Assembly: GCF_031626495.1 (NCBI RefSeq)
Contig: NZ_JAMQOJ010000001.1
Location: 1-64,000 of the forward strand
DNA: 64,000 bases
Reading direction: 5' to 3'
Source of the DNA: Natrinema sp031626495
GTDB taxonomy: Archaea; Halobacteriota; Halobacteria; Halobacteriales; Natrialbaceae
The notes beneath the pieces are model-generated. The model saw nothing but the letters and a program-made list of their open reading frames with translations. It was not told the origin of the DNA and did no database searches. Below are positions 23,881-31,452 of the stretch, piece by piece (position 1 is the first letter of the stretch; each line of letters begins with the position of its first letter). The position numbers were made by a program, and so were the translations under genes.

Positions 23881-24540
23881 TCACCGGGTCGTCCGTCCCA
23901 GCGCCTTCGCGAGCGAGAGGAGAAATCCCATCCCCGCCCTGACATCCGGATCGCGCAGCGCCTTCGCGACGCCGATCGCACCGACCGGTTCCGCGGGGTC
24001 GGAGCCGGCCTCGCCGACCGCCTCGAGCAGCGACTCGAGCGACCGGGCCACGTCGTCATCGCTCGCGGCGTCGGCGACCTCGCCGAGTCGCGTTCCGGTC
24101 GCCGCGAGGTCGGTCACCATGTCGTCGTCCATCGCCGACGAAGCCAGCCCGACGAGGTCCGCCATCGCCAGCAGGTCCTCGAGCGTCCCCGACCGCTGCA
24201 GGCGAGCGAGCGTCTCGATCGCGTCGGCCAGTTCGGCCGCGTTCTCGCCGGTCGCCTCGCCGAGTCGCGCGACGTCGTCGGTTGCCAGCCCGTCGGCCGC
24301 GGCGCCGAGGTTCGTCGCCGTCCCGGCCAGTTCCTCGACCATCCGGTCGTCCATCGCCGCCGTCGCGAGGTCCGCCGTATCGAGCAGTTCGTTGACGACG
24401 CCGAGGCGCTCGATGAACCGAGCGACCTCGTCGGGGTTGTCGGCGACGAGTTCCTCGAGGGTCGGCTCCCCGGCGCCGGCGGTCTCGCTCGCCGTTTCGG
24501 GTTCGGTCTCAGTCTCGATGTCGGATTCCGATTCGGCCAT
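23881..24540 (-). CDS. DUF1641 domain protein
   Basis: 219 residues, mostly helical, Ala/Leu/Asp-rich with a repeated pattern (VARFIERLGVVNELLDTADLA; LEDLLAMADLVGLASSAMDDDM). It ends with RAGMGFLLSLAKALG, typical of DUF1641. This family is regularly encoded beside formate-dehydrogenase-like or SQR-like enzymes and its role is unknown; a membrane-associated adaptor is often guessed. The acidic N-terminal ~35 residues look disordered. The stop of the SQR-like gene abuts its start, so the two are co-translated. Confidence 0.85.
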   Translation of the reverse strand: MAESESDIETETEPETASETAGAGEPTLEELVADNPDEVARFIERLGVVNELLDTADLATAAMDDRMVEELAGTATNLGAAADGLATDDVARLGEATGENAAELADAIETLARLQRSGTLEDLLAMADLVGLASSAMDDDMVTDLAATGTRLGEVADAASDDDVARSLESLLEAVGEAGSDPAEPVGAIGVAKALRDPDVRAGMGFLLSLAKALGRTTR

Positions 24541-25683
24541 CTACAGTAACCCCCGTGCGGTGAGCCAGTAGGACTCGTTGTAGCCGAGCTTCGCCCAGTG
24601 AAGCGGTTTCGACGGCTCGCGGACGTACGGTTCCTCGCCGTACTCGAACTCGATGAACGTCGCCTCGTCCATCCCCGCCTCGAGGAAGCAGACGGTCTTC
24701 CCGTCGTAGGTCGCCGTCGGGACTGTCCCGCGGGCGCGGCTGGCGATCCGATCCGCCACGACGCCGGCCTCGTAGTGGGCGACGCTGCCGGCCTTGCTCG
24801 TCGGGACGTCGGCGACGTCGCCGATCGCGTAGACGTCGTCGGCCGCCGTCGCCTCGAGCGTGTGTCTGTCGACGTCGACCCAGCCGTCTTCGCCCAGCCC
24901 TGCGTCGGTCACGAGATCGCTGCCCCGGTGGGGCGGGATCGCCACGAGCAGATCGTAGTCGAGTTCGTTCCCTTCGACGGTCTCGATGACTTCCGCGTCG
25001 GGGTCGACCTCGTCGACGTTGAAGAACGTCTCGAGGGCGATGTCGCGTTCCTCGAACAGGTCGGTCGCCCAGTCGGCGACCGACTCGAGGCCGTGGGCGC
25101 GGTTGATCGGATACGTGTAGGTGATGTCGACGTCCTCGCGCCGGCCGCGTTCGCGGAGCCAGGCGTCGACCATCAGGGGGAACTCGACGGGCGCGGCCGG
25201 GCACATGTGCGGGACGCCGACGACGCTCAGTACGAGGTGTCCCTCGGTGAAGTCGGCCAGCTCGTCCCGGAGCCGTTCGGCGCCGTCGGGGCCGTAGAAG
25301 TGGTGGCCGCCCTCGGCCAGCCCCGGGACGGCCTCGGGCTCGAGGGTCGCGCCGGTCGCCAGCACGAGCTGGTCGTAGTGCAGCGAGGTCGTCCGGTCGG
25401 CGAACGATACGCGATTGCGCTCGGTGTTGACACCGGTCACCTCCTCGAACGTCAGGGTGACGCGGCGGTCGACCAGCTCCTCGATCGGCCGTTTCGCGTC
25501 CTCGACCGTCTTCTCGCCGAACGGCACGTACAGGAACGTCGGCTTGTAGACGTGATTTTCGTCGGCGGTGATCAGCCGGACCTCGACCTCGCCGGCCTCG
25601 ATCTCCCCCTGTAGCTCGCTCGCGAGTCGATTCGCGAGGACCGTCCCTCCCGTTCCGCCGCCGACGATCGCGATTCGGTGCAT
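24541..25683 (-). CDS. Sulfide:quinone-oxidoreductase-like FAD protein
   Basis: 380 residues. FAD-binding IVGGGTGGTVLAN at the N-terminus, NHVYKPTFLYVPFG substrate/quinone side, LVLATGATLEPEAVPG, and the second FAD contact YAIGDVADVPTSKAGSVAHYEA. A conserved Cys (PHMCPAAPVEF, ~160) fits the mid-chain Cys of type III-like SQR; the canonical second redox Cys is less clear (VCFLEAG near 330). The reaction would be sulfide or persulfide oxidation coupled to the quinone pool. It lies between TusA-like and DUF1641 genes with 0-1 base gaps. True SQR activity is likely but not certain given the incomplete Cys set. Confidence 0.82.
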   Translation of the reverse strand: MHRIAIVGGGTGGTVLANRLASELQGEIEAGEVEVRLITADENHVYKPTFLYVPFGEKTVEDAKRPIEELVDRRVTLTFEEVTGVNTERNRVSFADRTTSLHYDQLVLATGATLEPEAVPGLAEGGHHFYGPDGAERLRDELADFTEGHLVLSVVGVPHMCPAAPVEFPLMVDAWLRERGRREDVDITYTYPINRAHGLESVADWATDLFEERDIALETFFNVDEVDPDAEVIETVEGNELDYDLLVAIPPHRGSDLVTDAGLGEDGWVDVDRHTLEATAADDVYAIGDVADVPTSKAGSVAHYEAGVVADRIASRARGTVPTATYDGKTVCFLEAGMDEATFIEFEYGEEPYVREPSKPLHWAKLGYNESYWLTARGLL

Positions 25684-25684
25684 C

Positions 25685-25924
25685 TCAATTGACCTCCAGA
25701 TAGATGTTCCAGTGGTCGTCGCGCTCTTCGATCTCGAGGAGGTCGTGGCCGGCCTCCTCGAGCCATTCCGGCACGTCCGTCGTGGAGTTGCGCGCGGTCG
25801 TCTGGAGTTCGACCACGGTACCCGGATCGAGCGTCTTCACCTTCCCGATGAGGTCCATCAGCGGACCGGGACACGTTGCGCCGCGCGAGTCGATCGTCAC
25901 GTCGGGTTCGGTCGTTTCTGTCAT
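25685..25924 (-). CDS. TusA-like sulfurtransferase
   Basis: 79 residues with the TusA signature SRGATCPGPLMDLIG; the CPGP Cys is the persulfide carrier. Strand TVVELQTTARNSTTDVPEW and the ending DHWNIYLEV complete the fold. It starts the SQR-like operon, so it probably receives sulfur released by the flavoprotein or delivers it to the rhodanese-MBL protein. The other TusA-like protein (1346) has CPMP and a different partner, DsrE2. Start at ATG 25924. Confidence 0.9.
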   Translation of the reverse strand: MTETTEPDVTIDSRGATCPGPLMDLIGKVKTLDPGTVVELQTTARNSTTDVPEWLEEAGHDLLEIEERDDHWNIYLEVN

Positions 25925-26275
25925 CGGTCTAGGTCCCCCGTTTCCGTTGCCGTCGTTCGAACTCTCTCCTCGAGCGATCCCCCTCGAGCGTGGCGTTCAC
26001 GGCGACGAAACGGACGGCGCCGAACGCCGTCGCTCACCCCGCAGACTGTCCGAGCGTGTCGTGTATTAGCGGTCATCGTTCGATCACACTCGGAAGGTGG
26101 TATTGTATCATAAAGCCAATTCTGCAAAACATATGCGGTCGGGAAGAGGCGAAGAAAATATATACAAATGGGGCGATGGCGAGCGCCCTTACCGGATACT
26201 ATGGGTCTCTCGTCCCTCTCGGCGACGCACAGCAGCCCGGTTGCTGCGTTGATATTGCGCCCCATACGCAAAATC
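25925..26275. other. Divergent intergenic region between TusA-SQR operon and thioredoxin gene
   Basis: No gene supported. It contains GGTATTGTATCATAAAG near 26097 and GATATTGCGCCCCATACG near 26250, both resembling the TATTG elements upstream of other sulfur genes, and an AT-rich AAAATATATACAAATG stretch near 26155 that could be a TATA region. Two small overlapping frames after it (from 26168 and 26176) have no recognisable content. Confidence 0.4.
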
Positions 26276-26282
26276 ATTATAA
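26276..26282 (+). promoter_or_regulatory. TATA box of the thioredoxin gene
   Basis: ATTATAA centred 28 bases before ATG 26307, the normal archaeal TATA distance for a leaderless or near-leaderless transcript. Confidence 0.6.
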
Positions 26283-26306
26283 CCGTGGAGGCCGTACGGC
26301 CACACG

Positions 26307-26750
26307 ATGAGCGACACCGCCGACGACGAACGGCAGCGGATCCGCGAACGAAAGAAACGAGAGCTACAGGAACGCCTCGAGAACGGCGGGAGCCTCGACG
26401 CGGCCGACGCCGACGAGGAGGGCGACGCGCCCGACGAGCCGATCGCGATCACGGGTCAGGACCACCTCGACGAGGTCGTCGGGGAATACGACGTCGTCCT
26501 CGTGGACTGTTACGCCGACTGGTGTGGCCCCTGTCAGATGCTCGAGCCGACGATCGAGGCTCTCGCCGCGGAGACCGACGCCGCCGTCGCGAAGGTCGAC
26601 GTCGACGCCCACCAGCGCCTCGCCCAGCAGCTGGGCGCTCGCGGCGTCCCGACGCTGGTCCTCTACGCCGACGGACAGCCGGTCGAGCGGACCGTCGGAG
26701 TTCAGGATCGGGCGACTCTCGAGGGCCTGATCGAACAACACGCGCAGTGA
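26307..26750 (+). CDS. trxA: Thioredoxin
   Basis: 147 residues. A charged N-terminal extension of ~45 residues (RQRIRERKKRELQERLE, then acidic) precedes a standard thioredoxin domain: VVLVDCYADWCGPCQMLEP (Cys73, Cys76) and ARGVPTLVLYADGQPV with the cis-Pro. It is the canonical disulfide reductant of the cytoplasm. Its placement at the end of the sulfur island and divergent from the SQR operon suggests a role in reducing persulfides or disulfides formed there. The N-terminal extension resembles those on several haloarchaeal thioredoxins. Confidence 0.92.
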   Translation: MSDTADDERQRIRERKKRELQERLENGGSLDAADADEEGDAPDEPIAITGQDHLDEVVGEYDVVLVDCYADWCGPCQMLEPTIEALAAETDAAVAKVDVDAHQRLAQQLGARGVPTLVLYADGQPVERTVGVQDRATLEGLIEQHAQ

Positions 26751-26943
26751 GCCGCGTTCCGTAGTCACGCCGGGCGACCGGACGGTCTGTCAGGATACCG
26801 CTATCGGCGGGCGTCTCGGCTCCGCGAATCCGCGTCGACGGACCGACCCGTCGCCGGCGCCGCGGCGTCGGGACCGGCGATGACGATGGGTTTAACTACG
26901 GCGCTGCGGACGATTTAGGTAAGACCTTCTCGGGTGGTTTACC

Positions 26944-28743
26944 ATGTCGGACACGGACACACGCGACCCCACATCCCTCAGAACGCCGATCGTCGCCGTC
27001 CTCGGACACGTCGATCACGGCAAGACAAGTCTCCTCGACAAGATCCGCGGCTCCGCGGTCATCGAGGGCGAAGCAGGCGCGATCACCCAGCATATCGGCG
27101 CGACCGCCGTCCCGCTGGACATCATCTCCTCGATCGCGGGCGATCTCGTCGACCCCGACGACTTCGACCTTCCTGGCCTCCTCTTTATCGACACGCCGGG
27201 CCACCACTCCTTTACCACGCTGCGTTCTCGCGGCGGCGCGCTGGCCGACATCGCCATCCTCGTCGTCGACGTCAACGACGGCTTCCAGCCCCAGACGCTC
27301 GAGGCGCTTGACATTCTCCGTCGCTCGCAGACGCCGTTCATCGTCGCGGCGAACAAGATCGACACCGTACCGGGGTGGAACGCCCACGAGGACTCGCCGA
27401 TCAACGACACCTACGAGTCCCAGTCCGACCGCGTGCGCCAGCGGTTGGACGAGAGCCTCTACGAGATCATCGGCAACCTCTCGGACGAGGGCTTCTCCGC
27501 CGACCTCTACTGGCGGGTCCAGAACTTCCAGCGCAACGTCGGCGTCGTCCCCGTTTCGGCGATGACCGGCGAAGGTGTTCCAGACCTTCTGACCGTCATG
27601 ATGGGGCTCTCCCAGCGCTACATGAAAGAGGAGATGGAGATCGACGTCGCTGGCCCCGGCGTCGGCACCGTCCTCGAGGTCAAAGAGGAGAAAGGGTTCG
27701 GGACGACGATCGACACGGTGCTGTACGACGGGACGATTCGATCGGACGATACGATCGTCGTCGGCGGCCAGAACGAACCGATCGTCACGGACGTCCGTGC
27801 GCTGCTCCAGCCCCGTCCGCTCGCCGAGATCCGCACCGAGAGCCGCTTCGAGAAAGTCGACGAGGTCTCGGCCGCGTCCGGTATCAAGGTCGCCGCGCCG
27901 GAACTCGCGGACGCGATGGCCGGTGCGCCGGTCCGGGTCGTCCGCAACCGCGACTTGGACGAAGTCATCGAGGAGGTACAGGCCGAACTCGCGGACATCG
28001 CCGTCGACACCGCCGAGGAGGGCGTCGTCGTCAAGGCCGACACGCTGGGCAGCCTCGAGGCGATGGCCGACGCTTTAGGCGACGCGGAGGTCCCGATCGT
28101 GCGCGCGGAGGTCGGTGACGTCGCGCCGCGGGACGTCTCGGTCGCCTCGACGGCCGACGACGGCAAGCAGAAGGTCATCCTCGGGTTCAACGTCGACGTC
28201 CTCGACGACGCGGAGGACCGCGCGGAGATCGAGGACGTGACGATCTTCACCGACGAGGTCATCTACCAGTTGATCGAGGAGTACGAGGAGTACGTCGAGG
28301 GGATCGAGCAGGCCCAGCAGGACACCATCCTCGAGAACATCACCCGGCCCGCTCGGTTCCGCATCCTGCCGGACCACACCTTCCGCCAGAACGACCCCGC
28401 GGTCGTCGGCGTCGAGGTGAACTCCGGGACGGTCCAGAAAAACACGAACGTCGTCAAGTTCGAGGGCAACGAACCTGAGCGCGTCGGCCAGGTCAAAGGT
28501 ATCCAGGAACAGGGCGAAGACGTCGACGAGGCCCGCGCGGGCAACCGCGTTTCCGTCGCGATCGACGGGCCGACGGTCGGCCGCCAGATCGAGGAGGACG
28601 ACGAACTCTGGGCCGAGATCCCCGAGAAACACGCGAAGATCCTAGAGCAGGAACTCGCGAGCGAAATTCCGGGCGACGAACTCGAGGCGCTGAACATGTA
28701 CCTCGACAAGCAGCGTAACCGGGACCCCTTCTGGGGGAAGTAA
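26944..28743 (+). CDS. infB: Translation initiation factor aIF5B (IF-2-like GTPase)
   Basis: 599 residues, the usual archaeal length, no intein. G1 is GHVDHGKTSLLDKI, switch elements ITQHIGAT and DTPGHHSF, G4 NKID; beta-barrel domains and the C-terminal region ending in FRQNDPAVVGVEV and a long helix follow. It catalyses ribosomal subunit joining with initiator tRNA. The stop is followed at once by an inverted repeat and then by AT-richer DNA with a methyltransferase gene, marking an insertion boundary just after this conserved gene. Confidence 0.97.
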   Translation: MSDTDTRDPTSLRTPIVAVLGHVDHGKTSLLDKIRGSAVIEGEAGAITQHIGATAVPLDIISSIAGDLVDPDDFDLPGLLFIDTPGHHSFTTLRSRGGALADIAILVVDVNDGFQPQTLEALDILRRSQTPFIVAANKIDTVPGWNAHEDSPINDTYESQSDRVRQRLDESLYEIIGNLSDEGFSADLYWRVQNFQRNVGVVPVSAMTGEGVPDLLTVMMGLSQRYMKEEMEIDVAGPGVGTVLEVKEEKGFGTTIDTVLYDGTIRSDDTIVVGGQNEPIVTDVRALLQPRPLAEIRTESRFEKVDEVSAASGIKVAAPELADAMAGAPVRVVRNRDLDEVIEEVQAELADIAVDTAEEGVVVKADTLGSLEAMADALGDAEVPIVRAEVGDVAPRDVSVASTADDGKQKVILGFNVDVLDDAEDRAEIEDVTIFTDEVIYQLIEEYEEYVEGIEQAQQDTILENITRPARFRILPDHTFRQNDPAVVGVEVNSGTVQKNTNVVKFEGNEPERVGQVKGIQEQGEDVDEARAGNRVSVAIDGPTVGRQIEEDDELWAEIPEKHAKILEQELASEIPGDELEALNMYLDKQRNRDPFWGK

Positions 28744-28775
28744 GCATTTGTGTAGCTGTTTGTGTAGACAAATGC
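28744..28775 (+). terminator. Inverted repeat after aIF5B
   Basis: GCATTTGT (28744-28751) and ACAAATGC (28768-28775) are perfect 8-bp arms around a 16-base loop containing a repeated TGTGTAG. It starts within two bases of the aIF5B stop codon. It could fold as a transcript end structure or be the scar of an insertion. Confidence 0.35.
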
Positions 28776-28830
28776 GAGGATTTCCGCGGTCGATCGGCCA
28801 AAGTTTCTAACATCGTACTCAGACTGAAGT

Positions 28831-30207
28831 ATGGAACAGGAGCAAGAGCCGCAGGTTGCAGATATTTTTGAGGACAAGCAATCCTCACTCTCCTCATGGA
28901 CTGACGGCGACGGTGCTGACAGTGGTGTACAGGTAGACACTCTAATCGGGACTTTCAGCGACAATACGGATGCACCGATACATCGCTGGTTCCGATATCA
29001 AGCAGGATTCTCCTACGAACTTGTATCTTCATTCTTAGACTTGTTCAACATAGGGGAGAACGATGAGGTCCTTGATCCGTTCGGCGGGGTAGGGACAACC
29101 GTCGTTGAGGCGAAAAAGCAGGGTGCCACCGCCCACGGCGTTGAAGTCCATCCATTTATCTCATGGGTGGCGAAGCGAAAAACCGACTGGGATGTTGATG
29201 TTTCCGAGCTTCAGTGCGAAAAATCGGAACTTCAGAATCGCGTGACCACCGCTCTGGATGAGCAAGACTACAACGACTACATTTCCGACGATGAAGAGCC
29301 TGAGTTCCTGTACAAGGTCTTTGATAACCGCAAACTCGGAGAATTATACATCATTGACGAAGTTATCAAGGGATTCGAGAGCAAGTACTCCGAACTCTAT
29401 CGGATGGCCTTGGTAGCCTCACTACGTGATGTGTGCAAGGCAAACACCGTCTTCCCCTACGTACAACCAAGTGCAACCAAAGACTCGACCCCTGAGCCAC
29501 AGACAGTCTTCTCTAACAAACTGAGTATGGTCATCGATGACCTGAACTCAACCCTCCGAGAGACAGATGTCGTTGGTGATAGCGTTATTCACAACATTGA
29601 CGCCCGCAATATCGACACGATTGAAAATGAGTCGATTGATGCAGTTATCACCTCCCCACCGTACCTCAACAATGTTGATTACGCGGATGTTACTCGGCTC
29701 GAACTCTATTTCCTTGGCTACGCTTCCACTTGGGGCGAGGTAACGGATGTTGTCCGCACCGATCTCGTTAATTCGTCTACAGTAGTTCTCAAAGGGGTTC
29801 CCTCTGATGTTGAGCCACGGTCTGAATTACCCAAGCAAATTCGAGAGGAAGTTGTACGGAGACAGAGTGAGATTCTGGATATCCGTGACGAGAAGAGTTA
29901 CAGCGGGAAGCGGTATGATGTCATGGTAGCGGCATATTTCAACGACATGTACGACGTTATTTCATCGGTGTATGATAAAATGAAGCCAGGCACTCACTTT
30001 GTGATGGTCCTTGGTGATTCTGCTCCATACGGCGTCCATATCCCGACCGATATCTACCTTGGACGAGTCGCTGAACACATTGGATTCGAATTCAAGGACG
30101 TGTATGAGATACGGGAGCGTGGAGATACTTGGAAGAGTATTAAAGGCTCTCGCCGCCACGATGTTGACCTTCGAGAGAGTATCGTCTTACTCAAGAAGCC
30201 AGAATAG
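28831..30207 (+). CDS. Orphan DNA methyltransferase (N4/N6 amino type)
   Basis: 458 residues. The SAM motif is LDPFGGVGTTVVEAKK (~81-96) and the catalytic motif is ITSPPYLNN (~271-279), i.e. SPPY as in N4-cytosine and some N6-adenine enzymes. Motif I precedes motif IV, with target-recognition sequence mostly between and after. No endonuclease gene is adjacent, so it appears solitary. Codon usage is clearly less GC-biased than the neighbours (many AT-ending codons), pointing to recent transfer. The target sequence cannot be read from the protein. Confidence 0.88.
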   Translation: MEQEQEPQVADIFEDKQSSLSSWTDGDGADSGVQVDTLIGTFSDNTDAPIHRWFRYQAGFSYELVSSFLDLFNIGENDEVLDPFGGVGTTVVEAKKQGATAHGVEVHPFISWVAKRKTDWDVDVSELQCEKSELQNRVTTALDEQDYNDYISDDEEPEFLYKVFDNRKLGELYIIDEVIKGFESKYSELYRMALVASLRDVCKANTVFPYVQPSATKDSTPEPQTVFSNKLSMVIDDLNSTLRETDVVGDSVIHNIDARNIDTIENESIDAVITSPPYLNNVDYADVTRLELYFLGYASTWGEVTDVVRTDLVNSSTVVLKGVPSDVEPRSELPKQIREEVVRRQSEILDIRDEKSYSGKRYDVMVAAYFNDMYDVISSVYDKMKPGTHFVMVLGDSAPYGVHIPTDIYLGRVAEHIGFEFKDVYEIRERGDTWKSIKGSRRHDVDLRESIVLLKKPE

Positions 30208-30429
30208 CGGGGTGAGTTAGTTAATCTCACGGGCGGACTTCTTGCTCTGGCCTGCAAGAAAAACTGGACCTCGATTTCTGTCTACGCTTCAGTGAGGGAG
30301 CGGGTTGAAGCGTTGCGGGAAGGGCAGTCTTACAATGAACTGTTTCTTGAAATATGTGAGAAGTACGATCCTGAGCAAGCAGACCACAATTTTGAGTACG
30401 AACCATCAGAAGAAAAAAGAAGAGCGTGA
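30208..30429 (+). pseudogene. Ribbon-helix-helix antitoxin-like remnant
   Basis: In the same frame as the methyltransferase and right after its stop, an open stretch encodes WTSISVYASVRERVEALREG then QSYNELFLEICEKY, the beta-strand plus two helices of short VapB/RHH-like antitoxins. No ATG or GTG precedes the strand; GTG at 30292 would cut the domain. It is probably a truncated gene or one using an unusual start. The following frame (30305-30559) carries a second, related unit. Confidence 0.4.
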
Positions 30430-30559
30430 CTGGGAGACGATTTCACTTCACCAATCTACCTACGACGAGATAGACAAACTGAAGCAGAACGACGAGACAT
30501 TCAACGATCTCTTCATCAAGATGGTGAGACAGTACGAGAGTGTGAGATCAGCCGCTTGA
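30305..30559 (+). CDS. Small RHH-like (antitoxin-type) protein, start uncertain
   Basis: The C-terminal ~45 residues (DWETISLHQSTYDEIDKLKQ then NDETFNDLFIKMVRQY) look like a ribbon-helix-helix unit related to the remnant just upstream. The first ~38 residues overlap that remnant in another frame and are not domain-like, so the ATG at 30305 may not be the true start; no better ATG exists. The two units may be halves of a frameshifted tandem. No toxin gene is adjacent. Low-GC like the methyltransferase. Confidence 0.4.
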   Translation: MKRCGKGSLTMNCFLKYVRSTILSKQTTILSTNHQKKKEERDWETISLHQSTYDEIDKLKQNDETFNDLFIKMVRQYESVRSAA

Positions 30560-30859
30560 TCACTTCTCAGTCATCGGCGTGCCCAGTATCTGCATCACTC
30601 CTCATCATGTGACGACACGGCCGTGCCTTGCGCGCGTGCACGCCAATAGATGATTAATCGTACGTATAAACACAAATCCGTTTTTCTAGCGAAGCCAGAC
30701 GTTCCATCTCTGAACTCACGTTCTCCGTTCGAGTCGAACCCGCGCCCCGGCCTCGAGGTCCTCGAGCGGTTCGGTATCGTCCACTGGAGATCCCTTTCCG
30801 GTACCGACCTTGCGATGTACCCCTGTAAGGATTACCACGCTGCTCGTGATGGGTTCACT

Positions 30860-31219
30860 ATGCTCGTACAGCTCCGTCAGTACAAGCACGAGGAGGTCCA
30901 GTTCGACGACAACCGGACGACCGGCGAGTCCCAGACCGAGGATACGGTGAATCCGGATGCAGAGGACTACTTCGGCGCGGACATGGACGATCTCGACGTG
31001 GAGACGTGGGACACCGTCGAGTACGAGGGCGACCCGATCGAGCGCCGGTCGGTCACCATCGACGGGGTCGCCGCCGTCTCCGTCCAGCACGAGTCGGCCG
31101 GCGATGAGGACCCCGGCCTTCCCGGGCGACCGATCCAGATTCGAACGGGCGGCGGGACGGAGATCCTCGAGCAGGCCGAAATAGTCGAAGTACAGGACGA
31201 GACGCCGAAAGAGACGTAG
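30860..31219 (+). CDS. Hypothetical acidic haloarchaeal protein
   Basis: 119 residues from ATG 30860. Very acidic (EDTVNPDAEDYFGADMDDLDVETWD), followed by a beta-rich segment (RRSVTIDGVAAVSVQHES; PIQIRTGGGTEILEQAEIVEV). No family recognised. GC content and codon use match the host, so it marks the end of the low-GC insert. The frame is open back to 30650, but that N-terminal part is basic, Ser/Pro-rich and AT-richer, and looks non-coding. GGATTACC at 30828-30835, ~28 bases upstream, may be the TATA element. Confidence 0.5.
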   Translation: MLVQLRQYKHEEVQFDDNRTTGESQTEDTVNPDAEDYFGADMDDLDVETWDTVEYEGDPIERRSVTIDGVAAVSVQHESAGDEDPGLPGRPIQIRTGGGTEILEQAEIVEVQDETPKET

Positions 31220-31452
31220 GTCGAGGTTCGAACCCACGGTGGGAAGACCGCGGGGACAGTCGTCCCCTACCTGATTTTCGTCGTCCCTGTCGATCGGCCG
31301 AACGATCGTTCCTCCGTATCGGATCGTTTTGGACGAACGTCGACCCAGATCGCGAGACGGGGGGCCGTGGCCGTACCGCCGCGGAGTGACAACCTCTGTC
31401 GGAGGCAGTACGGTCCCGAAATCGTTTTCAATCGGTCGCGCGCACACTCGGT

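Noticed and set aside
26168..26310. Small frames upstream of the thioredoxin gene
   Set aside because: They cross the TATA box and start region of the thioredoxin gene and lack haloarchaeal composition.
30725..30760. TTCGAGTCGAACCCG resembling a tRNA T-arm, which would make an insertion target
   Set aside because: No matching acceptor, anticodon or D-arm could be built around it on either strand.
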